DNA from: FEN-299 sp963727765
GTDB lineage: Bacteria > Acidobacteriota > Vicinamibacteria > Vicinamibacterales > Fen-181
Direction of reading: 5' to 3'
Assembly (NCBI GenBank): GCA_963727765.1
Contig: CAVSGZ010000013.1
Coordinates: forward strand, 62,001 to 126,000
DNA length: 64,000 nt
In this document: piece after piece, positions 9,164 through 17,475 of the stretch
Numbering within the stretch: position 1 is the first letter of the stretch
Layout of the letters: each line of letters opens with the position of its first letter
Notes under the pieces: model-generated
The model's input: the letters and a program-made list of their open reading frames with translations, nothing else
Database searches by the model: none
Told to the model about the DNA's origin: nothing
Position numbers and translations under genes: made by a program

Positions 9164-10726
9164 CTAGATGCTCAGCGTGTCGGAGTGGCGCTCGGCCAGG
9201 ACCATTTCGAACAGCGTCTTCGACACGAAGGTCGCCGTGAAGAGGTTCGAGATCAGGCCGAAGAACAGCGTGGTGGCGAACCCGCGGATCGGCCCGGTGC
9301 CGAACTGGAACAGGAACGCCGCCGAGATCAGCGCCGAAAGATGGGTGTCAATCAGCGTGAGGAACACCCGGCTGAACCCCGTGTTGATCGAGGCCCGGAC
9401 GCCGCGCTGCGCCGCCAGCTCCTCCTTGATGCGCTCGAAGATCAGGACGTTCGAGTCGACGCCGACCCCCATCGTCAGGACGAAGCCCGCGATGCCCGGC
9501 AGCGTCATCACGGCGCCGATGTAGGACATCGCGCCGAGCAGGATGATCAGGTTGAAGACGAGCGCCACCACCGCGTTGATGCCCGAGAGCCGGTAGTAGA
9601 AGAGCATGAACAGCGCCACCAGCGCGAGGCTGGCGAGCGAGGCGATGACGCCCGACTTGATCGAGTCGGCGCCGAGCGTCGGGCCGATCGTCCGCTCCTG
9701 CAGGTAGGTCAGCGACGCCGGCAGGGCGCCGGACCGCAGCTTGAGCGCCAGGTCCTCGGCCTCCTGCATCGTGAAACTCCCGGTGATCTGCCCTTCGTCG
9801 GCGATCCGGCTCTCGATGTTCGGCGCCGAGACGACGCTGTGGTCGAGCACGATCGCCAGCCGCCGGTTGATGTTCTCGCTGGTCGCCTTGGCGAACTTGA
9901 TGGCCGCGTCCCCCTTGAGCGAGAAGTGCACCGCGGGCGAGTTGTACTGGTCGGGGGCTTCCTTCGCGCCGCGCAGGTCGCGGCCGGTGATGATCGGCAC
10001 CTTGCGCAGCAGGTAGAACACGGCCTGCGGCGGCTCCCCGGCCGCCGGGCGCCCCTCGACGCCAGGCAGCACCTCGGTGTTCGGGGGCAACTGGCCGCCG
10101 GTCGTCTGCAGCAGCGCCTCCTTGGTCGGGGCCGGCCCCTGCTCGACCAGCGTCAGCTCGAGCAGCGCGGTCGACTGGATGACGCTCTTCGCGCGCTCGA
10201 CGTCGGTCACGCCCGGCAGCTGGACGAGCAGCTCGTCGTCGTTGCTGCCCTGCAGCGCGATGAGCGGCTCGGTCACGCCCAGCTCGTTCACGCGGCGCTC
10301 GATGGTCTGCTGCGCCTGGGTCACCGCCTCGCGGGCGAGGTCGATGGCGATGTTCGGCTTCATCCTGAAGGTGTGGGTGCCTTCGGCGCCCCCTTCGCGG
10401 TTGAAGCTGACCGTGTCGCCGGCGGCCGTCTGCCTGAAGAGCTGATCCTGCGCCGGCGGCACGCCGGTCACCTGGAACTCCCGCGGGCCGGTCACCTTGA
10501 AGACGAGGCCGGTGACGCCCGCCTTCTCGGCGTCCTCGCGCAGGCGTTCGGAGGTCGTCTCGGTCTCCAGCCGCAGCGCGTCGTCGGTGTTGACGCGCAG
10601 GACGAGGTGCACGCCGCCCTTGAGGTCGAGGCCCAGACGGATCTTCTTGTCCGGCGGGATGATCGCCCACAGGCAGGCGCCAATGATGACAACGATGAGG
10701 AGGATTCGCCAGCGAAGGTTGTTCAT
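9164..10726 (-). CDS. secD: Protein translocase subunit SecD
   Basis: 520 residues. Start ATG at 10724-10726 was chosen because it overlaps the yajC stop (ATGA) and gives the standard N-terminus: a membrane helix (~5-20) followed by GLDLKGGVHLVLRV. The periplasmic P1 domains cover ~40-330. The six-helix membrane domain follows, with GVGVDSNVLIFERIKEEL and THLSALISAAFLF. Some SecD proteins have extra N-terminal sequence, but the frame upstream of this start is only antisense-like shadow of yajC. Works with SecF and YajC. Confidence 0.96.
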   Translation of the reverse strand: MNNLRWRILLIVVIIGACLWAIIPPDKKIRLGLDLKGGVHLVLRVNTDDALRLETETTSERLREDAEKAGVTGLVFKVTGPREFQVTGVPPAQDQLFRQTAAGDTVSFNREGGAEGTHTFRMKPNIAIDLAREAVTQAQQTIERRVNELGVTEPLIALQGSNDDELLVQLPGVTDVERAKSVIQSTALLELTLVEQGPAPTKEALLQTTGGQLPPNTEVLPGVEGRPAAGEPPQAVFYLLRKVPIITGRDLRGAKEAPDQYNSPAVHFSLKGDAAIKFAKATSENINRRLAIVLDHSVVSAPNIESRIADEGQITGSFTMQEAEDLALKLRSGALPASLTYLQERTIGPTLGADSIKSGVIASLASLALVALFMLFYYRLSGINAVVALVFNLIILLGAMSYIGAVMTLPGIAGFVLTMGVGVDSNVLIFERIKEELAAQRGVRASINTGFSRVFLTLIDTHLSALISAAFLFQFGTGPIRGFATTLFFGLISNLFTATFVSKTLFEMVLAERHSDTLSI

Positions 10727-11073
10727 GCTTGGGTGTTGTCGGGCACGACCGGGTCCTGACCCTGGAGACCCGTGATCGCGGCCTTGGAAATCTCGATATT
10801 CACCTTGTCGGCCACCTGGAGCTTCACCGTCCGGTCGGCGATCTTCATGATCGTGCCGTAGATGCCACCGTTGGTGACGACCCGGTCGCCGACCTTGAGC
10901 GCCTCGAGGAACTGCTGGACCTTCTTCTGCCGACGCTTCATCGGCAGCAGCAGCACGAAGTACACGATGGCCAGCGCGAGCGCGAAGGGCAGAAACTGCA
11001 CCCACGGGCTGACATTGTCGTTCGGTGCGGCCATGGCCACGACGGTGAGCGTGCGTTCAATCAGTGTTGTCAT
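10723..11073 (-). CDS. yajC: Preprotein translocase subunit YajC
   Basis: 116 residues: one membrane helix (~25-43, FLPFALALAIVYFVLLLPM) followed by a basic stretch (KRRQKKVQ) and the conserved soluble domain with LKVGDRVVTNGGIYGTI. A shorter product starting at Met14 (MAAPNDN) is possible. It overlaps tgt upstream by 4 nt and secD downstream by 4 nt, the classic tgt-yajC-secD-secF arrangement. YajC is an accessory subunit of SecDF. Confidence 0.95.
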   Translation of the reverse strand: MTTLIERTLTVVAMAAPNDNVSPWVQFLPFALALAIVYFVLLLPMKRRQKKVQQFLEALKVGDRVVTNGGIYGTIMKIADRTVKLQVADKVNIEISKAAITGLQGQDPVVPDNTQA

Positions 11074-12275
11074 GAGTCGACCGGCCGGCGGGCAAATGTC
11101 CGGCAGTAGTCCAGTCTCAGCTTCTCGAGCGAGCCAAACACTATAGCCTCCCTAATCCGCCTCATGGTGTCAAGGTAAAAGGTGAGGTTATGCACCGTGT
11201 TTAGCGTCGCCGCGCCGATTTCGCCGGCCATGAAGAGATGCCGCAGGTAGGCCCTCGAGAAGCGCCGGCAGGTGTAGCAGCCGCAGGCCGGATCGGCGGG
11301 GGCGGGGTCGTCGGCGTAGCGGGCGTTCTTGATGTTCAGCCGTCCCTCGCTCGTGAACAACTGGCCGTTCCGGGCGTTGCGAGTCGGCATCACGCAGTCG
11401 AACAGGTCGATGCCCCGGGCCACCGCTTCGACCAGATCGATCGGCGTCCCGGTGCCCATCAGGTAACGGGGCCTGTCGGCGGGTAGATAAGGGGTGGTTG
11501 CCTGAACCACTTCGTACATGATTTCGGGCGTTTCCCCTACGCTGAGGCCGCCGATCGCGTAGGCTTCGAAGCCAAGCTCGCCGGTGGCCTGAGCGCTGGC
11601 GACACGTATATCTATATATGTGCCGCCCTGGACGATGCCGAACTGGGCCTGGCCGGGGTTGGTGACGACGACGGCTCGCGGCTCGCGGCTCGCGGCTCGC
11701 GGCCCCGCCTTCCGCCCCCCGTCTTCCGCCTGCAGCAGCCCGAGATAGTGCTCCCGCCCCCTCCTCTCCCAGCGCAGCGTCCGCTCCATCGAGGCGGCCG
11801 CCTCGTCGCGCGTCGCCGGGTAGCCCAGGCACTCGTCGAGCACCATCGCGATGTCCGACCCGAGGTTGGCCTGGATGTCGGTCGCCTTCTCCGGCGTCAG
11901 CAGGTGCTCGCTGCCGTCGAGATGGGAGCGGAAGCAGATGCCCCGTTCGTCGATCGTGCGGCGCTCGCCGAGCGAGAACGCCTGGTAGCCGCCGCTGTCG
12001 GTGAGGATGGGGCGATCCCATCCGATGAACCGGTGCAGCCCGCCGTGTCGGGCGATGAGATCGTCGCCCGGGCGCAGATGAAGGTGATAGGTGTTCGACA
12101 ACATGATCTCGGCGCCGAGGTCGACGAGATCGCGCGGGAGCACCCCCTTGACCGCGCCCTGCGTGCCGACGGGCATGAACGCCGGCGTCTGCACGACGCC
12201 GTGGGCCGTCGTCATCTCGCCCCGACGCGCGGCGCCGTCGGTCGCGGTCACCCTGAATCCGAAAGTCGCGGCCAT
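11070..12275 (-). CDS. tgt: tRNA-guanine transglycosylase
   Basis: 401 residues. Exchanges guanine-34 for preQ1 in Asp/Asn/His/Tyr tRNAs. Visible motifs: DSGGYQAFSL (~93) at the substrate pocket, FGIVQGG (~232), the catalytic GIDLFDCVMPTRNARNG (~288-304), and the zinc site CGCYTCRRFSRAYLRHL (~333) with the later His of TVHNL. Between EHYLGLLQ and NPGQAQFGIVQGG there is an extra Ala/Arg/Pro-rich stretch of about 22 residues that other Tgt proteins lack; it is encoded by 7-bp tandem repeats (11672-11727). First gene of the sec operon. A -10-like TACTAT ends 6 nt before the ATG, so the mRNA may be leaderless. Confidence 0.96.
   Translation of the reverse strand: MAATFGFRVTATDGAARRGEMTTAHGVVQTPAFMPVGTQGAVKGVLPRDLVDLGAEIMLSNTYHLHLRPGDDLIARHGGLHRFIGWDRPILTDSGGYQAFSLGERRTIDERGICFRSHLDGSEHLLTPEKATDIQANLGSDIAMVLDECLGYPATRDEAAASMERTLRWERRGREHYLGLLQAEDGGRKAGPRAASREPRAVVVTNPGQAQFGIVQGGTYIDIRVASAQATGELGFEAYAIGGLSVGETPEIMYEVVQATTPYLPADRPRYLMGTGTPIDLVEAVARGIDLFDCVMPTRNARNGQLFTSEGRLNIKNARYADDPAPADPACGCYTCRRFSRAYLRHLFMAGEIGAATLNTVHNLTFYLDTMRRIREAIVFGSLEKLRLDYCRTFARRPVDS
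11672..11727. repeat. Heptanucleotide tandem repeat inside tgt
   Basis: Eight consecutive 7-mers: cggctcg four times exactly, then degenerating copies (cggcccc, gccttcc, gcccccc, gtcttcc). It is in frame with tgt and encodes the AASREPR-type insertion. The same period recurs between genes elsewhere in the window. Confidence 0.85.
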
Positions 12276-12281
12276 TGCGGT

Positions 12282-12287
12282 ATAGTA
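12282..12287 (-). promoter_or_regulatory. -10-like hexamer of tgt (leaderless arrangement)
   Basis: Minus strand TACTAT followed by exactly 6 nt and the tgt ATG. If used, transcription would start at or next to the A of the start codon. On the plus strand the same stretch contains TATAGT (12281-12286), which could serve the divergent ddl gene. Confidence 0.45.
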
Positions 12288-12385
12288 TGACGGGATCGGG
12301 ACGGCGCGCCTGCCCGCATGGCTGCCGTGGCCTCTCCGTGCTTGGACGACCCGCCTGTGGTGACCATCCTGGGGGCATCGACCGC

Positions 12386-13543
12386 GTGAGGAAACTGCGC
12401 ATCGGCGTGATCTACGGCGGACGTTCGAGCGAGCACGAGGTGTCGCTCGCCTCGGCGGCGTCGGTCATCGCGAACCTAGACAAGCGGCGCTACGAGCCTG
12501 TGCCGATCCGCATCGACCGCGACGGCCGCTGGTCGATCCCCGACCGCCCGCCGACGACGGTGGTTGCGGGCGACGTCATTACGAAGGCCAGGCAGGACGG
12601 CGACCGGCCGGCGAGAAGCGGGCGGGAGGCGTACCTGGTGCCGCATCCCGGCGAGGAGACGCTGCTCACGCTCGAGCGCGCCGCCGGCGAGACGACGTCG
12701 AGAGAGAACGCGTACGTCGCGGGGCTGGCGCTCGACGTGATCTTCCCGGTGCTGCACGGCCCGTTCGGCGAGGACGGCACGGTGCAGGGGCTGCTCGAGC
12801 TGGCCGGCGTGCCCTACGTGGGCTCGGGCGTGATGGCCTCGGCGGTGGCCATGGACAAGGCGATGATGAAGACGGCGTTCGCCGCGCGCGCCCTCCCGAT
12901 CGTAGCGCACGTCGTCGTCTGGCGCGACCAGTGGGAGGCCTCGGCCGACGAGGTGACGGCGATGGTCGCCGCGCGGCTGTCGTTCCCCGTCTTCGTCAAG
13001 CCGGCCAACCTCGGGTCGAGCGTCGGGATCTCCAAGGTGAAGGCTGCCGGCGAGCTGGCCGAAGCCATGCGCCTGGCCCTGGAATTCGATCGCAAGGTCG
13101 TCGTCGAGGCGGGAGTGCCCGCGGCGCGCGAGATCGAGTGCTCGGTCATCGGCAACGACCGCCCGGAGGCGTCGGTCCCCGGGGAGATCCTGCCGTCGCG
13201 CGAGTTCTACGACTACGAGGCGAAGTACGTCGAGGAGTCGAAGTCGATCGTCCCCGCCCCGGTCGACGACGCGACGGCCGCCGAGGTTCGACGGCTCGCG
13301 GCCGAGGCGTTCCTCGCGGTCGAGGCCGCGGGGTTCGCGCGCGTCGACTTCCTGCTCTCGCGCGAGACCGGCCGGCTCTACGTCAACGAGATCAACACCA
13401 TTCCCGGCTTCACCACGATCAGCATGTTCCCCAAGCTGTGGGAAGCCACGGGGCTCGCCTACCGGGCGCTGCTCGATCGCCTGGTGGCGCTGGCCTTCGA
13501 GCGGCATGCCGCGAGACAGGGCCTCCGCACGACCCAGCCGTAG
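12386..13543 (+). CDS. ddl: D-alanine--D-alanine ligase
   Basis: 385 residues from GTG 12386 (VRKLRIGVIYGGRSSEHEVSL). Longer in-frame extensions upstream have no conserved content. ATP-grasp enzyme that joins two D-Ala residues for the peptidoglycan stem peptide. Motifs: SSEHEVSL at the N-terminal substrate site, HGPFGEDGTVQG (~120), KPANLGSSVGISKV (~203), and the metal/ATP block NEINTIPGFTTISMFPKLW (~334). The size matches the longer Ddl subclass, in which an insert follows the first ~60 residues. Divergent from tgt, with the next gene starting inside its 3' end. Confidence 0.95.
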   Translation: MRKLRIGVIYGGRSSEHEVSLASAASVIANLDKRRYEPVPIRIDRDGRWSIPDRPPTTVVAGDVITKARQDGDRPARSGREAYLVPHPGEETLLTLERAAGETTSRENAYVAGLALDVIFPVLHGPFGEDGTVQGLLELAGVPYVGSGVMASAVAMDKAMMKTAFAARALPIVAHVVVWRDQWEASADEVTAMVAARLSFPVFVKPANLGSSVGISKVKAAGELAEAMRLALEFDRKVVVEAGVPAAREIECSVIGNDRPEASVPGEILPSREFYDYEAKYVEESKSIVPAPVDDATAAEVRRLAAEAFLAVEAAGFARVDFLLSRETGRLYVNEINTIPGFTTISMFPKLWEATGLAYRALLDRLVALAFERHAARQGLRTTQP

Positions 13544-14699
13544 CGCGGCGATCGGCACTTGCCGCACGTGGCCGCCTGCGGCCCTCGCGGCGATCGCCTG
13601 CCTTCTTCTGGTGGCCGCGGCCCGACCGGCCCCCGCGTCGATCCCGTACGCCCCGGTCCTGGCCCGCTGCTACGACGCCATCCTCGACGCACGCTTCGAC
13701 GACGCCGACGCCGAGATCGCAAAGGCGTGCGGCCCCGCGCCGCCGGAGACCTGCGCGCTCATGCGCGTCAACGCGCTGTGGTGGCGGATCCAGATGAACC
13801 CGAACGATCGGTCGAAGGACGGCGCGTTCCAGTCGCAGGTCGATCGCGTGATTGAAGAGGTCGCGCAGTGGACGGCGCGCGAGCCCGGGCGGGCGGACGC
13901 GTGGTTCTTCCTCGGCGGCGCCTACGGCCTGCGCGTCCAGTTCCGCGTGCTGCGCGCCGAGCGGCTTGCGGCCGCTCGCGACGGCAAGCGGATCAAGGAG
14001 GCCCTCGAGCGGGCGCTCGCGCTCGACCCGACGCTGCAGGATGCGTACTTCGGCATCGGCCTCTACCACTACTACGCCGGCATGGCCCCCTCGATCCTCA
14101 AGATCCTGAGCTGGCTCCTGGGCCTGCCCGGCGGCAACCGCGAGCAGGGGCTGCAGGAGATGTGGCGCGCGCGCAATCGCGGCGAGCTGCTTCGCGGTGA
14201 GGCGGACTTCCAGCTGCAGCTGATCGATCTCTGGTACGAGCAGAAGCCGGTCGAGGCGCTGACGCTGCTCGAGGGTCTGCGCGCGTCCTACCCCCACAAT
14301 CCGATCTTCCTCCAGTCGATCGCGGACGTGGAGGACGTGTACCGCCACGACCACGCGGCGAGCCTCGACAGGTGGCGCGCGCTCTACGCGCTGGCGCGCG
14401 ACCGTCGCGTCGCCTATCCCGAGATGAGCGAGGTTCGCGCGCGCCTGGGGATGGCCGCCGAGTTGACCGCGCTCGGCAGGCCGGACCAGGCGATCGATCA
14501 CTTGCGCGCCGTGATCGCCGCCAAGCCGACGGCGCCGTATGGGGCCAGTGCGCTCGCGTGGTTGAGGCTCGGCGCCGCGTACGACCGCAAGGGACTGCGC
14601 GATCGCGGGCGCGACGCGTACCAGGCGGCGATCGCCGCGGCCCCGCCCGATGACCCTGACAACATCCGCGCGCAGGCGCGCGACGCGTTGCGGCGGTGA
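13506..14699 (+). CDS. Secreted or membrane-anchored TPR protein
   Basis: 397 residues. A hydrophobic segment (~26-42) followed by ARPAPAS suggests export. The rest is helical repeats: LERALALDPTLQDAYFGIGLYHYY (seen at ~155-185) and a C-terminal block with GRPDQAIDHLRAVIAAKP and RDAYQAAIAAAPPD are TPR-like. No catalytic motif. The start at 13506 overlaps the ddl 3' end by 38 nt; a later start would lose part of the signal segment. TPR domains mediate protein contacts; the partner is unknown. Homologues of this style are common as anonymous TPR proteins in acidobacteria (general knowledge, not checked). Confidence 0.8.
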   Translation: MPRDRASARPSRSAAIGTCRTWPPAALAAIACLLLVAAARPAPASIPYAPVLARCYDAILDARFDDADAEIAKACGPAPPETCALMRVNALWWRIQMNPNDRSKDGAFQSQVDRVIEEVAQWTAREPGRADAWFFLGGAYGLRVQFRVLRAERLAAARDGKRIKEALERALALDPTLQDAYFGIGLYHYYAGMAPSILKILSWLLGLPGGNREQGLQEMWRARNRGELLRGEADFQLQLIDLWYEQKPVEALTLLEGLRASYPHNPIFLQSIADVEDVYRHDHAASLDRWRALYALARDRRVAYPEMSEVRARLGMAAELTALGRPDQAIDHLRAVIAAKPTAPYGASALAWLRLGAAYDRKGLRDRGRDAYQAAIAAAPPDDPDNIRAQARDALRR

Positions 14700-14787
14700 C
14701 CGCGTGAACCGCGCGGCGGCGCGAGGATCGATGGTGGCGCGAGACGATCGCGCGACGAGATCGCGATGCGCGATCGTCACTTTCCGC

Positions 14788-14815
14788 TTGACATGAATTT
14801 TTTCTCAACCATAAT
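14788..14815 (+). promoter_or_regulatory. Strong sigma-70 promoter of the short transcription unit
   Basis: TTGACA (14788-14793), 16 nt that are strikingly T-rich (tgaattttttctcaac), CATAAT (14810-14815). The AT-rich spacer stands out from the surrounding high-GC sequence. The next promoter-terminator pair closes about 350 nt downstream. Confidence 0.75.
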
Positions 14816-14821
14816 CTACAT

Positions 14822-15072
14822 GCAGTATGAGCGAGGTGGGCTTAGGCTACGCCTTGTGATCCCTCGGCGGATTCTTGATAACTGAAACGCAGGTCGCCGG
14901 GAGGACAAACGGCGAAGAGCACCATCCGCCGCCGCCTCCCGATTCCGGAATGTCTCGCGCCACGGCGCGAGCGACGAAGCGGAGCGCGAACCTCGAGGCC
15001 GCATGCGTTCTGATGCGCCCGACCGGATCGCAAACTCACGCACACTCCACTGATGAAGGGGGGGATAAGGAC
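14822..15072 (+). other. Long structured leader or candidate ncRNA
   Basis: About 250 nt between the promoter and the small lysine-rich ORF with no convincing coding content of its own. It contains a 7-bp stem (14898-14904 with 14935-14941, cgggagg/cctcccg) and a tight hairpin (14954-14971, ctcgcgc-cacg-gcgcgag). It does not resemble tmRNA, RNase P RNA or SRP RNA by their conserved motifs. It could be a regulatory leader for the peptide or a standalone RNA whose 3' part happens to encode it. Confidence 0.4.
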
Positions 15073-15126
15073 ATGGCGAAGAAGGTTGCAAAGAAGCCCG
15101 CCAAGAAGGCCGGGAAGAAGCGGTAA
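15073..15126 (+). CDS. 17-residue lysine-rich peptide
   Basis: ATG at 15073 with AAGG/GGGG-rich sequence just upstream (ggggggataagg) as a ribosome site. The product MAKKVAKKPAKKAGKKR contains 9 Lys and 1 Arg in 17 residues, with KKPAKKAGKK resembling the tails of histone H1-like and AlgP-type nucleic-acid-binding proteins. It is followed 18 nt later by a strong terminator and preceded by a strong promoter, so the unit looks purpose-built. The composition suggests binding to DNA, RNA or an anionic surface; this is inference. It is too short for database domain evidence. Confidence 0.55.
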   Translation: MAKKVAKKPAKKAGKKR

Positions 15127-15143
15127 GCTTCGGCTGCCGCAAG

Positions 15144-15171
15144 AAGAGGGGGCGAGCGTCGCCCCCTTTTT
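15144..15171 (+). terminator. Rho-independent terminator
   Basis: Stem agggggcga / tcgccccct with loop gcg, extended by A-T pairs on the outside (aag...cttt) and followed by ttttctt. It closes the short lysine-rich peptide unit and lies between convergent genes, so it may also help stop the minus-strand cyclophilin gene. Confidence 0.9.
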
Positions 15172-15199
15172 CTTGTACCCTTCGACTCGCTTCGCTCGC

Positions 15200-16654
15200 T
15201 CAGGGCCTGCGGCGGTCTGCCGGCCTGTCGTGCTCTCCCGCCATCGTCTTCCCGTCCCACACGCGCACGCGCACGATCGGGTCGCCCGGCTGGATCAGAT
15301 CCAGCACGTCGAACCCGGACACGATCTCGCCGAACACCGTGTAGCGTCCGTCGAGGTGCGGTTGTGGAGAGTGCGTCAGGAAGAACTGGCTGCCGCCGGT
15401 GTCGGCCCAGTCGAGCGCCATGCCCATCGTCCCTCTGAGGTACGGTCGCTCGTTGATCTCGTCGCGGATCGTGTAGCCCGGCCCGCCCTCGCCGTCCCCG
15501 CGCGGGTCGCCGTCCTGCACGACGAAGTTCGGGACGACGCGGTGCCACGTCGCGCCCTTGAAGAACCCCTGGCGCGCGAGCGTCATGAAATTCAGGCAGG
15601 TGATCGGCGCGTCGAGCACGGCCATTTCGATCTCGATCGTTCCGCGCGCCGTGTCGATGAACACGTGCGGCGACACGGCCGGCGCGACCAGGTCCGTCGA
15701 CTCGTAGAAACCGGGCGGCCGGTTCACGGGCGCGGGCCGGATGGCCGCGGCCGGATCGCTGTTCGGCTCGATCGGCCTGAGCAGCGCCGCCGCGTGCACG
15801 CGCACCGCCCAGTCCTTGTCGGACAGCGCCTCGTGCAGCGCGGCCCGCGCCATCTCCGGTCCGTAGGCGAGCAGCGCGTCGAGCGTGGCCGCGCGGGCCA
15901 CGTAGGTGTCGTCGCCCGCCGCCGCGTGGAAGGCGTCGAGGAGCGCGCGCTCCGCGCCCGGCGGCTTCAGGGAGGCAAGGCCGGACGCCGCCGCGCTCCG
16001 CACGACCGGATCCTTGCTCCTCAGCGCGGCGAGCAGCACCTGCCCCGTCGACGGCGCCTTGATCTTCACGAGCGCCGCGAACACCGAGGACCACACCCGC
16101 TCGTCGGAGTCCTGCAGCATGGCGGTGAGCCTGGGCAGCGCCGAGTCGCGGTCGAGCGTGCCGAGCACGGACGCGATGGCCGCCCGCACGGTCCAGTCAC
16201 GATCCGGATCGAGGCTCGAGAGCACGAAGACGAGACTCGACGGGTCGATGTCGCGCAGACTGCGAAACGCGGCGGCGCGAACCGCCGGCGACCGGTCCGA
16301 CAGCAGGTTGAACAGCACGTCGAGCGCGCCGTCGGCGCGGGTCGGCCCGAGGGCGTTCACGACCTCGATCTTCAGCAGCGGGTCGAGACCGGGCGCCCGC
16401 AGCAGTTCGAGCAGCACGGGACCCGCCTGCCGGTCGCCGATCGCGCCGAGCGCCTTGACGGCAGAGACGGCCGACCGCGTGTCGCGGCGCCAGTCCCGCG
16501 CCAGCGCCGACAGCACGGCGACCGCGGAGGCGTCCTTGATCGCGCCGAGGCCGCGCGCGGCGAACGCCCGGCCGAACGCACTGGGCCCCTGCGCCATCAC
16601 CTTCAGCAGGCCGAGCGCGCGACGATCCTCCGTCCGCTGCACCGCCGCCGCCAC
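15200..16654 (-). CDS. HEAT-repeat/cyclophilin protein, C-terminal part (frame break upstream)
   Basis: 484 residues from the first Met in this frame, though the true reading continues upstream to 16744, where the frame changes (see the next entry). Residues ~1-300 are HEAT-like helical repeats (e.g. LKIEVVNALGPTRADGAL). The C-terminal ~160 residues are a cyclophilin peptidyl-prolyl isomerase: ATWHRVVPNFVVQDGDPRG, GTMGMALDW, GSQFFLTHSPQPHLDGRYTVFGEI. These are the usual active-site Arg, Phe, Met and Gln positions. The fusion suggests an envelope chaperone with a scaffold. Joined with the N-terminal part it makes a protein of about 735 residues. Confidence 0.88.
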   Translation of the reverse strand: MAAAVQRTEDRRALGLLKVMAQGPSAFGRAFAARGLGAIKDASAVAVLSALARDWRRDTRSAVSAVKALGAIGDRQAGPVLLELLRAPGLDPLLKIEVVNALGPTRADGALDVLFNLLSDRSPAVRAAAFRSLRDIDPSSLVFVLSSLDPDRDWTVRAAIASVLGTLDRDSALPRLTAMLQDSDERVWSSVFAALVKIKAPSTGQVLLAALRSKDPVVRSAAASGLASLKPPGAERALLDAFHAAAGDDTYVARAATLDALLAYGPEMARAALHEALSDKDWAVRVHAAALLRPIEPNSDPAAAIRPAPVNRPPGFYESTDLVAPAVSPHVFIDTARGTIEIEMAVLDAPITCLNFMTLARQGFFKGATWHRVVPNFVVQDGDPRGDGEGGPGYTIRDEINERPYLRGTMGMALDWADTGGSQFFLTHSPQPHLDGRYTVFGEIVSGFDVLDLIQPGDPIVRVRVWDGKTMAGEHDRPADRRRP

Positions 16655-16743
16655 GGGCCACCAGGCGACTAGCGGGCTCCCGGTCCGGCCGACGACGCAC
16701 GAGGCGAGGATGTCGTAGGCCTTCAGCCGCCCCAGCGCCAGTA

Positions 16744-17405
16744 CCGGCGAGGCGGAACGCCTCGACCGGCGGTTCCTGCTTCTCGCTCACGTCGTCGGGT
16801 GCGACGGCGCCCACCGCATCGGCCTTCACCAGGGCCGAGACGAGGTCGCCGATCGCGGGGCTGCTGGCCGTGTCGCCGATGGCGGCGAGGGCCTCGGCCG
16901 CCCGCCCCTGCACCAGCGGCGACGGGTCGCGAAGCGCGGCGCGGAGCGCGCCAACCGCCGACGAGTCACGCAGAAGGCCGAGCGCGAACGCGGCCATCTG
17001 CCGCACCTCGGGCTCGGGATCGCCGGCGAGCGCAGCCGTCAGCGTCGGCACGCCGGAGACGAGCCCGACGCGCCCGATGGCGAGGGCCGCCCTCCGCCTG
17101 ACCCGCGCGTCGGCGTCGGTCATCAACTGCGTGAGGTCGGCCGACGGCGTTGGATGGCCGGCCGGCGCAGCCCTGGCGGACGACGGAAGGTCACGGGGGA
17201 CGACTTCGTTGCCGGGGGCGACCGGGTCGCGCAGCATCCGCTGGTCTTCGAGCCTCAGAATCCAGGACAGCTTCTGTTCGTAAGGGATCACGGGGGCCGC
17301 GGGAGGCGGCGGGGGCACGCTGGCGCACGCCGCACCGAGCAGTGTCAGCCCCACAACGGCCGCAGCCGCGCACCATTCACGGGAGAACGATCGACAACCA
17401 GTCAT
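16744..17405 (-). CDS. HEAT-repeat/cyclophilin lipoprotein, N-terminal part
   Basis: Starts MTGCRSFSREW with a hydrophobic segment and LLGAACAS, a good lipobox (Cys ~27), so the mature protein is probably a lipoprotein. Pro-rich linker, then HEAT repeats (ARVRRRAALAIGRVGLVSG; PEVRQMAAFALGLLRD). The frame reads correctly to VEAFRLA, then turns into low-complexity sequence. Dropping one G at 16744-16745 restores VEAFRLAVLALGRLKAYDI and joins the downstream part. One gene, most likely intact in the organism. Confidence 0.85.
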
Positions 17406-17475
17406 TGCGTCTCCGCCCGGCCCGGTCGATGCCGCACGGGGCCAGCGCCTCGACTCGCCGCGTCGCGCTGCTGTC

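Noticed and set aside
14822..15171. tmRNA, RNase P RNA, SRP RNA or 6S RNA in the short transcription unit
   Set aside because: None of the conserved motifs of tmRNA, RNase P or SRP RNA is visible, and the structure does not show the single long bulged hairpin of 6S RNA.
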